Shown: positions 1-7,588 of the stretch, one piece after another
Layout: every line of letters begins with the position of its first letter
How positions within the stretch are numbered: position 1 is the stretch's first letter
Assembly (NCBI GenBank): GCA_964625225.1
Contig: CAZVAR010000154.1
Location: 1 to 7,735, forward strand
DNA from: CAZVAR01 sp964625225
GTDB taxonomy: Bacteria; Pseudomonadota; Alphaproteobacteria; JAJUGE01
DNA: 7,735 bases
Direction: 5' to 3'
Notes under the pieces: generated by a model
The model's input: the letters and a program-made list of their open reading frames with translations, nothing else
Databases searched by the model: none
What the model was told of the DNA's origin: nothing
Position numbers and translations under genes: made by a program

Positions 1-1
1 G

Positions 2-514
2 CTGCTCCGCCTTCACCGTGCCGATCTCGGGAATGGTGATCTGGAAGTCCGACAGCACCTCCAGCAGATAGGCCTCGAACGGCTCGTCGGTACGGTCGAG
101 CTCGTCGATCAGCAGCACCGGCGGGCCGGCGATGTCGGGCTCGAGGGCCTGCAGCAGCGGGCGCGCGATCAGGAACCGCCGGGAGAAGATGTCGTCGCCA
201 AGCTGCTCGCGGTCGGTGTCGCCCATCGCCTCGGCGAGGCGGATCTCGATCATCTGCCGGGCATAGTTCCACTCGTAGACGGCGGACGCGACGTCGAGGC
301 CTTCGTAGCACTGCAGGCGCAGGAGGCGGCGGCCGAGGCGTTCCGAGAGAACCTTGGCGATCTCGGTCTTGCCGACGCCGGCTTCGCCCTCGAGGAACAG
401 CGGCCGGTTCAGGCGCAGCGCAAGGAAAACCACCGTGGCGAGGCTGCTGTCGGCGACGTAATTGCCCTGCTCCAGGAGCTGCAGCACGGCATCGACGGAA
501 TTGGGAATGGTCAT
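2..514 (-). CDS. coxD: CoxD-like MoxR-family AAA+ ATPase, N-terminal part (3' end beyond window)
   Basis: The window holds the first 171 residues of a MoxR-type AAA+ ATPase; the rest lies past the left edge (family members are usually near 300 residues). The Walker A motif is GEAGVGKT at residues 43-50 and the Walker B motif is VLLIDELDR at 133-141. The stretch QCYEGLDVASAVYEWNYARQ (68-87) is typical of the CoxD branch, as I know it. Family knowledge: in Oligotropha CoxD is an ATP-dependent, membrane-associated chaperone needed to mature the molybdenum site of CO dehydrogenase, and it usually works with a VWA-domain partner, CoxE. The ATG at 512-514 has an AAGGA ribosome binding site at 519-523, four bases upstream. 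It follows ydbL after 33 bases with no visible terminator, so it is probably cotranscribed with the ydbH group. By inference it serves the form II hydroxylase encoded at 4390-7735. A general MoxR chaperone for another partner is the alternative. Family assignment is firm; the partner is not. Confidence 0.93.
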   Translation of the reverse strand, partial: MTIPNSVDAVLQLLEQGNYVADSSLATVVFLALRLNRPLFLEGEAGVGKTEIAKVLSERLGRRLLRLQCYEGLDVASAVYEWNYARQMIEIRLAEAMGDTDREQLGDDIFSRRFLIARPLLQALEPDIAGPPVLLIDELDRTDEPFEAYLLEVLSDFQITIPEIGTVKAEQ

Positions 515-547
515 CGGGTCCTTGCGGTGCGTGGCCGGAGGCGGCCG

Positions 548-886
548 CTACTTGCGGCTCCAGCTTCCGCCGGTGGCCTGGACGAACGTACCCGGAGGAA
601 GCTGTCGGAAGATCTTCTGCGCGGCGCTCACCTCGACCGCCTCCAGCGACGTGCCGGTGGTGCGCGCGATCCGCTGATACTCGGCACGGCGCCCGGCATT
701 CACCTGGTTGACGAGCTGCGTCACCTCCGGCGTCGGCGCCTGAACCGGGGCGATATAGCCGCGTGCCGTCTCGCCGACCAGGCCGCGGGCGCGCGCCTCT
801 TCCAGGTCGAGCGCGGCGGCGGGGGCTACGATCCCGGCGATCAGCAATCCGGCCAGCAGGGCGGTGCGGGCGGGACTCGGTCGCAT
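548..886 (-). CDS. ydbL: YdbL family (DUF1318) secreted protein
   Basis: This 112-residue protein has an N-terminal signal peptide: basic MRPSPAR, a hydrophobic core at about 9-21, and likely cleavage after AAA at residue 25. The mature part carries YdbL-family hallmarks: GLVGETARGYI (35-45), LVNQVNAGRRAEYQRIA (58-74) and the C-terminal PGTFVQATGGSWSRK (98-112). Its length matches the family. It should act in the periplasm. In E. coli YdbL is encoded with YdbH and YnbE and has been proposed to act as a chaperone that keeps YnbE from uncontrolled multimerisation; no enzymatic motif is visible here. The ATG at 884-886 lies 10 bases past the ynbE stop. Its ribosome binding site GAGGAG overlaps that stop codon with a six-base spacer, which settles the start and suggests translation is coupled to ynbE. 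Confidence 0.93.
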   Translation of the reverse strand: MRPSPARTALLAGLLIAGIVAPAAALDLEEARARGLVGETARGYIAPVQAPTPEVTQLVNQVNAGRRAEYQRIARTTGTSLEAVEVSAAQKIFRQLPPGTFVQATGGSWSRK

Positions 887-892
887 GCTTTG

Positions 893-898
893 CTCCTC
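893..898 (-). promoter_or_regulatory. Ribosome binding site of ydbL overlapping the ynbE stop codon
   Basis: On the minus strand GAGGAG sits six bases before the ydbL ATG and shares bases with the TGA stop of ynbE (897-899). It fixes the ydbL start. Ribosomes ending ynbE would release directly over it, as expected for coupled translation of two partner proteins. Confidence 0.75.
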
Positions 899-1109
899 AG
901 AAGAGGTCCGGATTGCGCTGGAACGCCTGATCCAGTTCGTTGTCGATCTTGACCCGCACCTCCTGCTCGACCTTGACGTTCAGGTTGATCACGATCGGCT
1001 CCTGCGGTGCTTCGAGGCGGACGGTCGGCGTGCAGCCGACGATCAGGGCTCCGGCGAGTAGGGCGCCGGCGCCGAGTGCGGATTGGAGGACCGGACGCTC
1101 GCTCGACAT
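897..1109 (-). CDS. ynbE: YnbE family small outer-membrane lipoprotein
   Basis: From the ATG at 1107-1109 this is a 70-residue lipoprotein: a signal peptide of about 25 residues, then the lipobox IVGC with the lipidated cysteine at residue 26. The mature part is only 45 residues. It contains the family signature PIVINLNV (38-45), an alternating VKVEQEVRVKI stretch (45-55), and the conserved ending QRNPDLF. Family knowledge: E. coli YnbE is an outer-membrane lipoprotein that pairs with the C-terminus of YdbH by beta-strand augmentation, completing a bridge between the two membranes. Aspartate is absent from position +2 (the residue is threonine), so the inner-membrane retention signal is missing. 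A second in-frame ATG at 1164-1166 overlaps the ydbH stop as ATGA and would add 19 mostly basic residues (89 aa in all). Neither start has a clear Shine-Dalgarno sequence. I prefer the shorter form because it gives a normal-length lipoprotein signal. The gene is in another frame from ydbH and 10 bases ahead of ydbL. Confidence 0.9.
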   Translation of the reverse strand: MSSERPVLQSALGAGALLAGALIVGCTPTVRLEAPQEPIVINLNVKVEQEVRVKIDNELDQAFQRNPDLF

Positions 1110-1162
1110 GGCCCGAATATGGCGCGGGCGGCGCCGCAACGCCAGTTGCAATCGCGCTTGCC

Positions 1163-4100
1163 TCATGGCGGCGGTTCGCGACGCTGCAGCCGCCTCTGGA
1201 TCTCTTCCGGGATCTGGTAGCTGCGGATGCCCTGTTGCAGGACCTCTCCGAGCGCGCCGGACACGTTGATGTTGACCACCATGGGATAGCCGTCGTGGAC
1301 GTTCGGGCTGCTTCCGCGCAGGGACAGGCTGAGGGTCAGGCCGTCGACGGGCCGCTCGTCGATCTCGATGCGGATCGACTCGTAATCGAAATGCTCCAGC
1401 GCCTGCATCAGCAGCGCCGAACCGGGGTTGGCGTCCCTGAGTCCGGCGGCGGCATCGCGTGGCCGGTAGCGGATTTCGCCGCCGGCCGGGCCGGTCGTCA
1501 GGACCGCGTTGCGGATGCCGATGCCGTCGGGTCCCAGGACGATCGGGATCGTGCCGCGAAGGATGCCCGTCGCCGAGAGCTCGCCATACTCGGCGAATTC
1601 TAGGAATCTCTCGAGATTCACGTCCTCGACTCCGAGGACCAGCGACAGCCGGCCGGTGCTCGGGTCGAAGGCGAAGGGCTCGGTGCGGATCCGGCCGCCG
1701 AACAGGTTCAGCTCGCGAAGCTGTCCGGTGACGCGCCCGTCCGGGTGCAGCTCGAAAGCGATCCGGGCGTCGGTGAACGGCAGGCCGGCATCGATTCGGT
1801 CGATCACGACCACCTGATCGAACTCCGTTGAGAGCGGCGCCAGGCTGTCGAGCGAGACGGTGCTCCTGAGGCCGCTGACCTCGACGCCGTAGGCCACCAG
1901 CCTGCGGAAATCGACCTCCACGACCGCGCTCGACTCGAGACCGGGCGGTCCCCAGCGCAGTTCTGCGGTTCCGCCGATCTGGCCGTCGGCTTCGGCCACG
2001 CTTCCGGCCCCGGCCGGGAAGATCTGGCCCGGCTGCAGGCCCGACGGTCGGAACACGACCGGCGCCAGCGCGATCTCCGCCCGGCCCCAGCCGGTCGCGA
2101 GGGAATGCTCGCCCTCGATGAGACCCGTGAGCCGCCTGCCCGGGTCGTAGAACGAACCCTGCAGGATGGTCCGGTCCGGGGTTCCGTCCGCGATCAGCTC
2201 CAGGACCAGCGGGGCGATCGGTGCCGGGTCGGCGCGGTGGCGCACCCGGCCGGCAACGAGCCGGAGCCGATGCCGCCCGCCGCTCTGCCAGTCGAGATCG
2301 GCCGTGACGTCGTCGGCCGCCAGGTTGTAGGTCGGCAGGCCGAGTCGGCCTCCCTGCACCTCGGATTGCAGGCGACCGCCGCCGGTCCAGTGGATCGTTG
2401 CTTCGCTCACGGCGAACTCGAGCGGGGCCGGTGCGCCTCCGGGCTGCCCGACCGCGATCACCGCGGCTGCGGGGCCGAGGACGAGGCGGGCATCGACGGC
2501 GGCCCTGTCCCACTGCCAGACGAGCGCGGTCGGCGGCACCGGGTTCAGCGTGAGCGGGGCCAGCAGCTCGCTGCTTCCGACGGCGCCCTGCTCGATCAGG
2601 ACGCTGCTCGCCGGCCCCGGGTAGAACGCAAGACGCGTGCCGTCGAGCCGCACGGAACCTGACAGGGACGCTCGGCCGCCGTCGATGCGGACCGTCGGGG
2701 AGGGCGCGCCGGCGAACTGCAGGTCGGCCGCCGCGCGGCCGCGCAGGTCGCCGGGTTCGCCCTTCACGTCTTCCAGTCGAAGCGTGCCGCCGAGACGTAC
2801 GCCCGCGATCGAGGTTGTCGGAATCCGGGCCGAAAGCGTGGCCGAGCCGATACGGCGCGGTGCGAATCCGTCGGCCGGGTCGAGATCGCCGGCGAACGTT
2901 GCCGCGAGGCGGAGCCCGCCGGCCTCGGCCGTGGCCTCGATCGCCACCTCGGCCACCGCGCCGGGGGGAGCGGGAGCGGGCATGTTCGACGTGCTGCCCG
3001 CGGCGATCTCGAGCCGGACGGGCTGGCGCAGATGCCGCGCCACTTCCGCCGGCACGGATTCGATCAGGTGCGGTGCCGGCGCGGCGCCCGCAATCCGGAG
3101 CGGGTGGGGCAGAGCCAGCCGCAGCGTGCCGTCCACGAACGTCGCGCGGACCGTGCCGTCGATGGTCTCGGCCCGGCCGAGCCCGGGGATCGCGACCTTC
3201 TGCAGCTCGGCCGCTGCTTCGGTTCGCATGATCGTGATCGCGGCCAGTGCCTCCGGCAACGAGGCCCCGAGCAGCGCGGCGGGTTCGTAGACCGAGCCGA
3301 CGAGTGCGAGACGCACGGTGCCGTCGAGGTCCACGTTCGGCGCGAACCGATCGGCGAACCATGCGGCGTCGATTCGGGCTCGCGCCGCGACCGAGGCCGG
3401 GGCATCCGGATCGGCGCTGTCCGATTCCACCAGCGCGCTCGCCTCCCCGCCGGACCAGTCCGCGTTGAGGCGGGCGGTCAGACCGTCCGGACCGTAGTCG
3501 ATTCCTGCATCAGCGGACCGGATGGCGAGATCGGCGATATGGGCGTTGCGCAGCGTCAGCGATCCCACCGCCGACTGTAGTTGGCGGTCGGCGACGACAA
3601 AGGCCAGGCTGCCCGCGATCTCCTCGGCGCCGGCGGTGGCGTGCGCCAGCGTCGCATCGGCCAGGGCGATCGTGCCGTCGATGCGGCCGTCCGGTGCCAT
3701 GTCGACGACGGCACGGCCGCGGAGCGCGGATTCCACGTCTCCGGGGGCGCCGGAGGCGGCAAGGTCCATCTCGGCCCGAACGGACCCGCCGGGAACGGCC
3801 GTGATCGTTCCGGTTCCGACCAGGCGAACCGGGCCCAGAGGGGTCGCCAGGGCCACCGTGGCATCCTCCAGGGCCAGGGTGTCGAACGGCAGCGCCGGCG
3901 CGCCGGCGTCGGCCGGACCTGCCGGGGCGGTCAACGGCTCCAACCCCGGTGCGGTGATGCCGTCACGGTCGACGATGGCGGCGACGCTCGGACCGACGAT
4001 GCGGACCGTGCCGACCCGGCCGCGAACGAGGTCGTCGAGATCGTAGGCGACATCGACGGAACGGAAGGTGAGTCCGGCGATGCGGCCCTGTCCGAGCCGC

Positions 4101-4309
4101 GCGCCCTCCGGCCCGATATGCTCGACCGGGACGGCGACCGGCGTGATCCCCTGGCGCTCGAGCCAGATCCGGATCGCCTGTTCGGCGAGCGGGATCCTCC
4201 AGATCCAGATGGCCGCGAGCAGGGCCGGAACCGCCGCTGCGACGATCGCCAGGAACAGCAGGGGCCGCCGGCGCGACGGCGGCCCGTAGGGCTCAGCCGA
4301 CGGCGCCAT
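1163..4309 (-). CDS. ydbH: YdbH family AsmA-like intermembrane phospholipid transport protein
   Basis: This 1048-residue protein starts with a short cytoplasmic basic segment (PSRRR, 11-15) and one hydrophobic membrane anchor at about 16-37. It continues as a very long periplasmic body rich in alternating hydrophobic and polar residues and in glycine, as in beta-rich AsmA/TamB-like proteins. The last 40 residues include PMVVNINV (1009-1016) and the helical tail SYQIPEEIQRRLQRR. Together with the ynbE-ydbL neighbours this identifies YdbH (C-terminal Pfam family DctA-YdbH, named for dicarboxylate transport, a label now doubtful). Family knowledge: E. coli YdbH, about 880 residues, is one of three AsmA-like proteins with overlapping roles (with TamB and YhdP) in moving phospholipid to the outer membrane through a hydrophobic groove. 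This copy is notably longer. The ATG at 4307-4309 is the only possible upstream-most start, since an in-frame TGA lies at 4367-4369 with no ATG, GTG or TTG between. No Shine-Dalgarno sequence is visible. Confidence 0.92.
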   Translation of the reverse strand: MAPSAEPYGPPSRRRPLLFLAIVAAAVPALLAAIWIWRIPLAEQAIRIWLERQGITPVAVPVEHIGPEGARLGQGRIAGLTFRSVDVAYDLDDLVRGRVGTVRIVGPSVAAIVDRDGITAPGLEPLTAPAGPADAGAPALPFDTLALEDATVALATPLGPVRLVGTGTITAVPGGSVRAEMDLAASGAPGDVESALRGRAVVDMAPDGRIDGTIALADATLAHATAGAEEIAGSLAFVVADRQLQSAVGSLTLRNAHIADLAIRSADAGIDYGPDGLTARLNADWSGGEASALVESDSADPDAPASVAARARIDAAWFADRFAPNVDLDGTVRLALVGSVYEPAALLGASLPEALAAITIMRTEAAAELQKVAIPGLGRAETIDGTVRATFVDGTLRLALPHPLRIAGAAPAPHLIESVPAEVARHLRQPVRLEIAAGSTSNMPAPAPPGAVAEVAIEATAEAGGLRLAATFAGDLDPADGFAPRRIGSATLSARIPTTSIAGVRLGGTLRLEDVKGEPGDLRGRAAADLQFAGAPSPTVRIDGGRASLSGSVRLDGTRLAFYPGPASSVLIEQGAVGSSELLAPLTLNPVPPTALVWQWDRAAVDARLVLGPAAAVIAVGQPGGAPAPLEFAVSEATIHWTGGGRLQSEVQGGRLGLPTYNLAADDVTADLDWQSGGRHRLRLVAGRVRHRADPAPIAPLVLELIADGTPDRTILQGSFYDPGRRLTGLIEGEHSLATGWGRAEIALAPVVFRPSGLQPGQIFPAGAGSVAEADGQIGGTAELRWGPPGLESSAVVEVDFRRLVAYGVEVSGLRSTVSLDSLAPLSTEFDQVVVIDRIDAGLPFTDARIAFELHPDGRVTGQLRELNLFGGRIRTEPFAFDPSTGRLSLVLGVEDVNLERFLEFAEYGELSATGILRGTIPIVLGPDGIGIRNAVLTTGPAGGEIRYRPRDAAAGLRDANPGSALLMQALEHFDYESIRIEIDERPVDGLTLSLSLRGSSPNVHDGYPMVVNINVSGALGEVLQQGIRSYQIPEEIQRRLQRREPPP

Positions 4310-4389
4310 CCGGGCGCTTGCGCGAACGGTCGGGAAGCTGAAGAAGCCGGGGCGACGGCCCCGGCTTCAGGACGGTTGCCGCGGGTCGG
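4310..4389. other. Intergenic region between coxM and ydbH
   Basis: At 80 bases this is the largest non-coding gap in the window. It holds the terminator-like hairpin and little else. Only 33 bases separate the hairpin from the ydbH ATG, and I see no convincing -35/-10 pair in them. If ydbH has its own promoter, it must overlap the hairpin or lie inside coxM. Otherwise ydbH depends on read-through. Confidence 0.6.
4343..4368 (-). terminator. GC-rich hairpin after coxM, probable rho-independent terminator or attenuator
   Basis: A perfect 11-base-pair stem (4343-4353 with 4358-4368) closes a four-base loop. On the minus strand it begins 21 bases after the coxM stop codon and is followed by TTCAGCTTCCC, which is pyrimidine-rich but not a clean run of T. 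It is the only strong hairpin between genes in the window and sits where the cox-like unit should end. The weak T tract means termination may be partial, letting some transcripts run on into ydbH, whose ATG starts only 33 bases further on. On the plus strand no T tract follows. Confidence 0.68.
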
Positions 4390-5184
4390 TCAGGCGCAGG
4401 CGGCGACCGCCCGCCGGGCCATGACGCCGACCAGGTGGGCCCGATACTCGGCGCTGGCGTGGATGTCCGAATTGAGGCCATCGGCCGGGACCTTGACGTT
4501 CTCGATTGCCTTGGCCGAGAAGTCGCGGGCGAGCGCCTCCTCCATGTCCCGCACCCGGAAGACGCTCGGGCCGGCGCCCGTGACGGCGACGCGGACGCCG
4601 CCGCCGACGCGCGCCACGAACACTCCGACGATCGCATAGCGCGAGGCGGGGTTGCGGAACTTCTCGTATGCGGCCGCCTCCGGCACCGGGAACTCGACCC
4701 GGGTGACCAGCTCGTCCGGTTCACGCGCGGTCTCGAACATGCCGGTGAAGAAATCGTCGGCCGCAATCGCGCGCCCGGTCGTGTGGACGGTGGCGCCGAG
4801 GCCGACCAGGGCCGCCGGATAGTCCGCCGCCGGGTCGGCATTGCAGATCGAGCCGCCCAGCGTGCCGCAATTGCGCACTTGCGGGTCGCCGATCATTCCG
4901 GCAAGGGCGGCGAGGGCCGGGATCGCCTGCCGGACCTCGGCGGACCGGGCGACCGCATCGTGCGTCGTCATCGCCCCGATCACGACCTTGCCGCCTTCCA
5001 CGCGGATGCCCTTGAGCTCGGCGATGCCGCTGAGATCGATCACGTCGGAGGGGCTGGCTAGGCGCTGCTTCAGCGTCGGCAGCAGCGTCATGCCGCCCGC
5101 CATGACGACGCCGTCCCCCGCTCCCTTGAGCTTGGCCAGCGCGTCCTCGACCGACGACGCGCGGTGATACTCGAACTGATACAT
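4390..5184 (-). CDS. coxM: CO dehydrogenase-like medium subunit, FAD-binding (form II)
   Basis: This 264-residue FAD-binding subunit carries both FAD-binding signatures of the family. They are AGGMTLLP at 29-36 (consensus AGGxSLlP) and TLGGSICNADPAAD at 108-121, which contact the cofactor's phosphates. The C-terminal third (about 160-260) is the CoxM C-terminal domain. In the complex, electrons pass from the molybdenum site through two [2Fe-2S] clusters to this FAD and then to an acceptor, often the quinone pool. Length is slightly below the usual 270-290, mainly at the C-terminus, with no sign of damage. The ATG at 5182-5184 has AAGGGAG at 5196-5202, spaced 11 bases, and lies 21 bases beyond the coxL stop, so it is in one operon with coxL and coxS. 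It is the last gene before the hairpin at 4343-4368. The name is by family; the physiological substrate of the complex is unknown. Confidence 0.94.
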   Translation of the reverse strand: MYQFEYHRASSVEDALAKLKGAGDGVVMAGGMTLLPTLKQRLASPSDVIDLSGIAELKGIRVEGGKVVIGAMTTHDAVARSAEVRQAIPALAALAGMIGDPQVRNCGTLGGSICNADPAADYPAALVGLGATVHTTGRAIAADDFFTGMFETAREPDELVTRVEFPVPEAAAYEKFRNPASRYAIVGVFVARVGGGVRVAVTGAGPSVFRVRDMEEALARDFSAKAIENVKVPADGLNSDIHASAEYRAHLVGVMARRAVAACA

Positions 5185-5205
5185 CGTTGGTCGATCTCCC
5201 TTCGC

Positions 5206-7584
5206 TCAGGCGGCCGCCGCGGATGCGCCGCGGATCGCCTTCCAGACTTTCTCCGGTGTCGCCGGCATGTCGAGATGCCGGATGCCGAGCGGCGCCAGCG
5301 CGTCGATGACGGCGTTCATCACCGCGGCCGGCGCGGCGATTGCCCCGGCCTCGCCGCAGCCCTTGACCCCGAGCGGATTGTGCGGGCAGGGGGTCGTCTG
5401 CGTCACCACGGTGAAGGAGGGCACGTCGCTCGCCCGCGGCATCGCGTAATCCATGTAGGAGCCGGTCACGAGCTGTCCCTCGGGGCTGTAGACGCAGCCC
5501 TCCAGCAGGGCTTGGCCGATCCCCTGGACGATGCCGCCATGGACCTGCCCCTCGACGATCATCGGGTTGACGATATTGCCGAAATCGTCGGCGGCGGCGA
5601 ACCGCTCGATGGTGACGACGCCGGTGTCGGGGTCGATCTCGACCTCGCAGACATGGCAGCCGGCCGGGAAGGTGAAGTTGGTCGGGTCGTAGAAGGCCTG
5701 CTCGTCCAGCCCCGGCTCGAGCTGATCGTGCGGGAAATTGTGCGGCACATAGGCCTGCAGCGCGACCTCTCCGAAGCTGAGCGACCGGTCGGTTCCGGCG
5801 ACGGTGAACTTGCCGTCGCGGAACTCGATGTCCGCCTCGGCGGCCTCGAGCATGTGGGCCGCGATCTTCTTGGCCTTGGTCTCGACCTTGTCGAGGGCCT
5901 TGCTCAGCGCCGAGCCGCCGACGGCCAGCGAGCGCGACCCGTAGGTCCCCATCCCGAACGGGATCTTGCTGGTGTCGCCGTGGACGATCTCGACGTCATC
6001 GACCGGGATGCCCAGCCGGTCGGCGACCACCTGGGCGAAGCTCGTCTCGTGCCCCTGGCCGTGGCTGTGCGTGCCGGTGAACACGGTCACGCTGCCGGTC
6101 GGGTGCACGCGGACGCCGGCCGCCTCGTAGAGGCCGGCGCGGGCGCCGAGCGAGCCGACCACCGCCGAGGGGGCGAGGCCGCACGCTTCGATATAGGCCG
6201 AGAGGCCGATGCCGCGTAGCTTGCCGCGCCGCTTCGACTCCTCGCGGCGGGCGGCGAAGCCGGTATGATCGATGGCCTGGAGCGCCTTCTCGAGCGTGCC
6301 GGCGTAATTGCCGCTGTCGTAAAGCAGCGCGACCGGTGTCTGGTACGGGAAGGCGTCGCTCGGGATGAAGTTGCGGCGGCGGATCTCCGCCGGGTCGATC
6401 CCGAGATCCCGGGCCGCCGCGTCGACCAGCCGCTCGACGAGATAGGTCGCCTCCGGCCGGCCGGCGCCGCGATAGGCGTCGACCGGGGCGGTGTTGGTGA
6501 ACACCGCCTTGACGTTGCAGTGGATCGCCGGCGTCAGATACTCCCCGGCGAGCAGCGTCCCATAGAGATAGGTCGGCACGCAGGGCGCGAAGGTGGAGAG
6601 ATAGGCCCCCATATTGGCCCGCGTTTCGACCCGCAGGGCCAGGAACCTGCCGTTCTCGTCGAGGGCCAGCTCGGCCGTGCTGACATGGTCGCGGCCGTGC
6701 GCGTCGGAGAGGAACGCCTCGACCCGGTCGGCCACCCACTTCACCGGCCGGCGCAGCTTGCCGGCGGCCCAGGTGACCACGGCCTCCTCGGCATAATGGA
6801 AGATCTTGGAGCCGAAGCCGCCACCCACGTCCGGCGCGACCACGCGCAGCTTGTGCTCCGGGATGTGCAGCACGAACGCCCCCATCAGGAGGCGGATCAC
6901 GTGCGGATTCTGGGTCGTCGTGTAGAGCGTGTGCTCGCCGGTCGCCGAGTCGAAGTCTCCGACGGCGGCGCGCGGCTCGATCGCGTTCGGCACCAGCCGG
7001 TTGTTGACCAGCTCCAGCCGGGTGATCCTGTGCGCCTTGGCAAAGGCGGCGTCGACCGCGGCGGCGTCGCCGATCTCCCAGTCGTAGCAGAGATTGCCGG
7101 GCGCCTGGTCCCAGACCAGCGGCGCGCCGGGTGCGACGGCGTCGGCCACCGACGCGACCGCCGGCAGCGGCTCGTAGTCGACCTTCAGCAGCTCGACCGC
7201 GTCCTGCGCCTGGCGGCGGGTCTCGGCGATCACCACCGCGACATGGTCGCCGACATAGCGCACCCGGTCCACCGCCAGCGGCGGGTGCGGCGGCTCCACC
7301 ATCGGCTTGCCGTCGCGGGAGTGGATCAGCCAGCCGCAGGGCAGGCCGCCGACATTGTCGGCCGCCATGTCGGCGCCGGTGAAGACGGCGACCACCCCCG
7401 GCGCACGCCGGGCGTCCGCCGTATCGATGCCGCGCAGCCGGGCATGGGCGTGCGGCGAGCGGAGGAAGACGGCGTGGAGCTGGCCGGGGCGGTTGATGTC
7501 GTCGACATAGGTGCCGCGGCCCGTGACGAAGCGGAAATCCTCCTTGCGGCGTACCGGGGCGCCGATCCCGTCGTCCCTGGGCAT
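5206..7584 (-). CDS. coxL: Form II CO dehydrogenase-like large subunit, molybdopterin-binding hydroxylase
   Basis: This 792-residue catalytic subunit of the xanthine oxidase family binds the molybdenum-cytosine-dinucleotide cofactor. The start RRKEDFRFVTGRGTYVDDI (12-30) is the usual N-terminus. Cofactor and active-site motifs follow: GGGFGSK (254-260), AYRGAGR (370-376), HSHGQGHETSFAQ (506-518) and KGCGEAG (741-747), with Glu745 the likely catalytic base. The loop AYRGAGR is diagnostic. True (form I) CO dehydrogenases have AYRCSFR, whose cysteine holds the copper of the Mo-Cu site; here Gly373 takes its place. The protein is thus a form II enzyme, and the reaction is probably hydroxylation or oxidation of an unidentified aldehyde, N-heterocycle or similar compound. 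CO oxidation by this class is not well supported. The ATG at 7582-7584 has AAGGG at 7593-7597, spaced eight bases, and lies four bases past the coxS stop. No twin-arginine or other signal is seen, so it is cytoplasmic or on the inner face of the membrane. Confidence 0.95.
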   Translation of the reverse strand: MPRDDGIGAPVRRKEDFRFVTGRGTYVDDINRPGQLHAVFLRSPHAHARLRGIDTADARRAPGVVAVFTGADMAADNVGGLPCGWLIHSRDGKPMVEPPHPPLAVDRVRYVGDHVAVVIAETRRQAQDAVELLKVDYEPLPAVASVADAVAPGAPLVWDQAPGNLCYDWEIGDAAAVDAAFAKAHRITRLELVNNRLVPNAIEPRAAVGDFDSATGEHTLYTTTQNPHVIRLLMGAFVLHIPEHKLRVVAPDVGGGFGSKIFHYAEEAVVTWAAGKLRRPVKWVADRVEAFLSDAHGRDHVSTAELALDENGRFLALRVETRANMGAYLSTFAPCVPTYLYGTLLAGEYLTPAIHCNVKAVFTNTAPVDAYRGAGRPEATYLVERLVDAAARDLGIDPAEIRRRNFIPSDAFPYQTPVALLYDSGNYAGTLEKALQAIDHTGFAARREESKRRGKLRGIGLSAYIEACGLAPSAVVGSLGARAGLYEAAGVRVHPTGSVTVFTGTHSHGQGHETSFAQVVADRLGIPVDDVEIVHGDTSKIPFGMGTYGSRSLAVGGSALSKALDKVETKAKKIAAHMLEAAEADIEFRDGKFTVAGTDRSLSFGEVALQAYVPHNFPHDQLEPGLDEQAFYDPTNFTFPAGCHVCEVEIDPDTGVVTIERFAAADDFGNIVNPMIVEGQVHGGIVQGIGQALLEGCVYSPEGQLVTGSYMDYAMPRASDVPSFTVVTQTTPCPHNPLGVKGCGEAGAIAAPAAVMNAVIDALAPLGIRHLDMPATPEKVWKAIRGASAAAA

Positions 7585-7588
7585 GGTC

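Noticed and set aside
1604..1619. Short inverted repeat GAATCTC-TC-GAGATTC
   Set aside because: It has a seven-base stem with a two-base loop inside the ydbH coding sequence, with no T tract and no gene boundary nearby. It is most likely chance.
1110..3362. Very long open frame on the minus strand inside ydbH, continuous with ynbE
   Set aside because: It is the off-frame shadow of ydbH. The translation is dominated by Arg, Pro, Ala and Gly with no domain or motif, and only its last 70 codons (ynbE) look like a protein.
1163..4309. Dicarboxylate transporter function for the large protein
   Set aside because: That label comes from an old family name. The single anchor with a long beta-rich periplasmic body and the ynbE-ydbL partners fit an intermembrane lipid bridge, not a multi-span transporter.
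3581..4639. Plus-strand open frame of 352 codons opposite ydbH and coxM
   Set aside because: It crosses the intergenic hairpin and two real genes on the other strand, and shows only low-complexity charged sequence.
4293..4841. Minus-strand open frame overlapping coxM in another frame
   Set aside because: The Arg/Ser/Pro-rich translation without motifs is a shadow of coxM.
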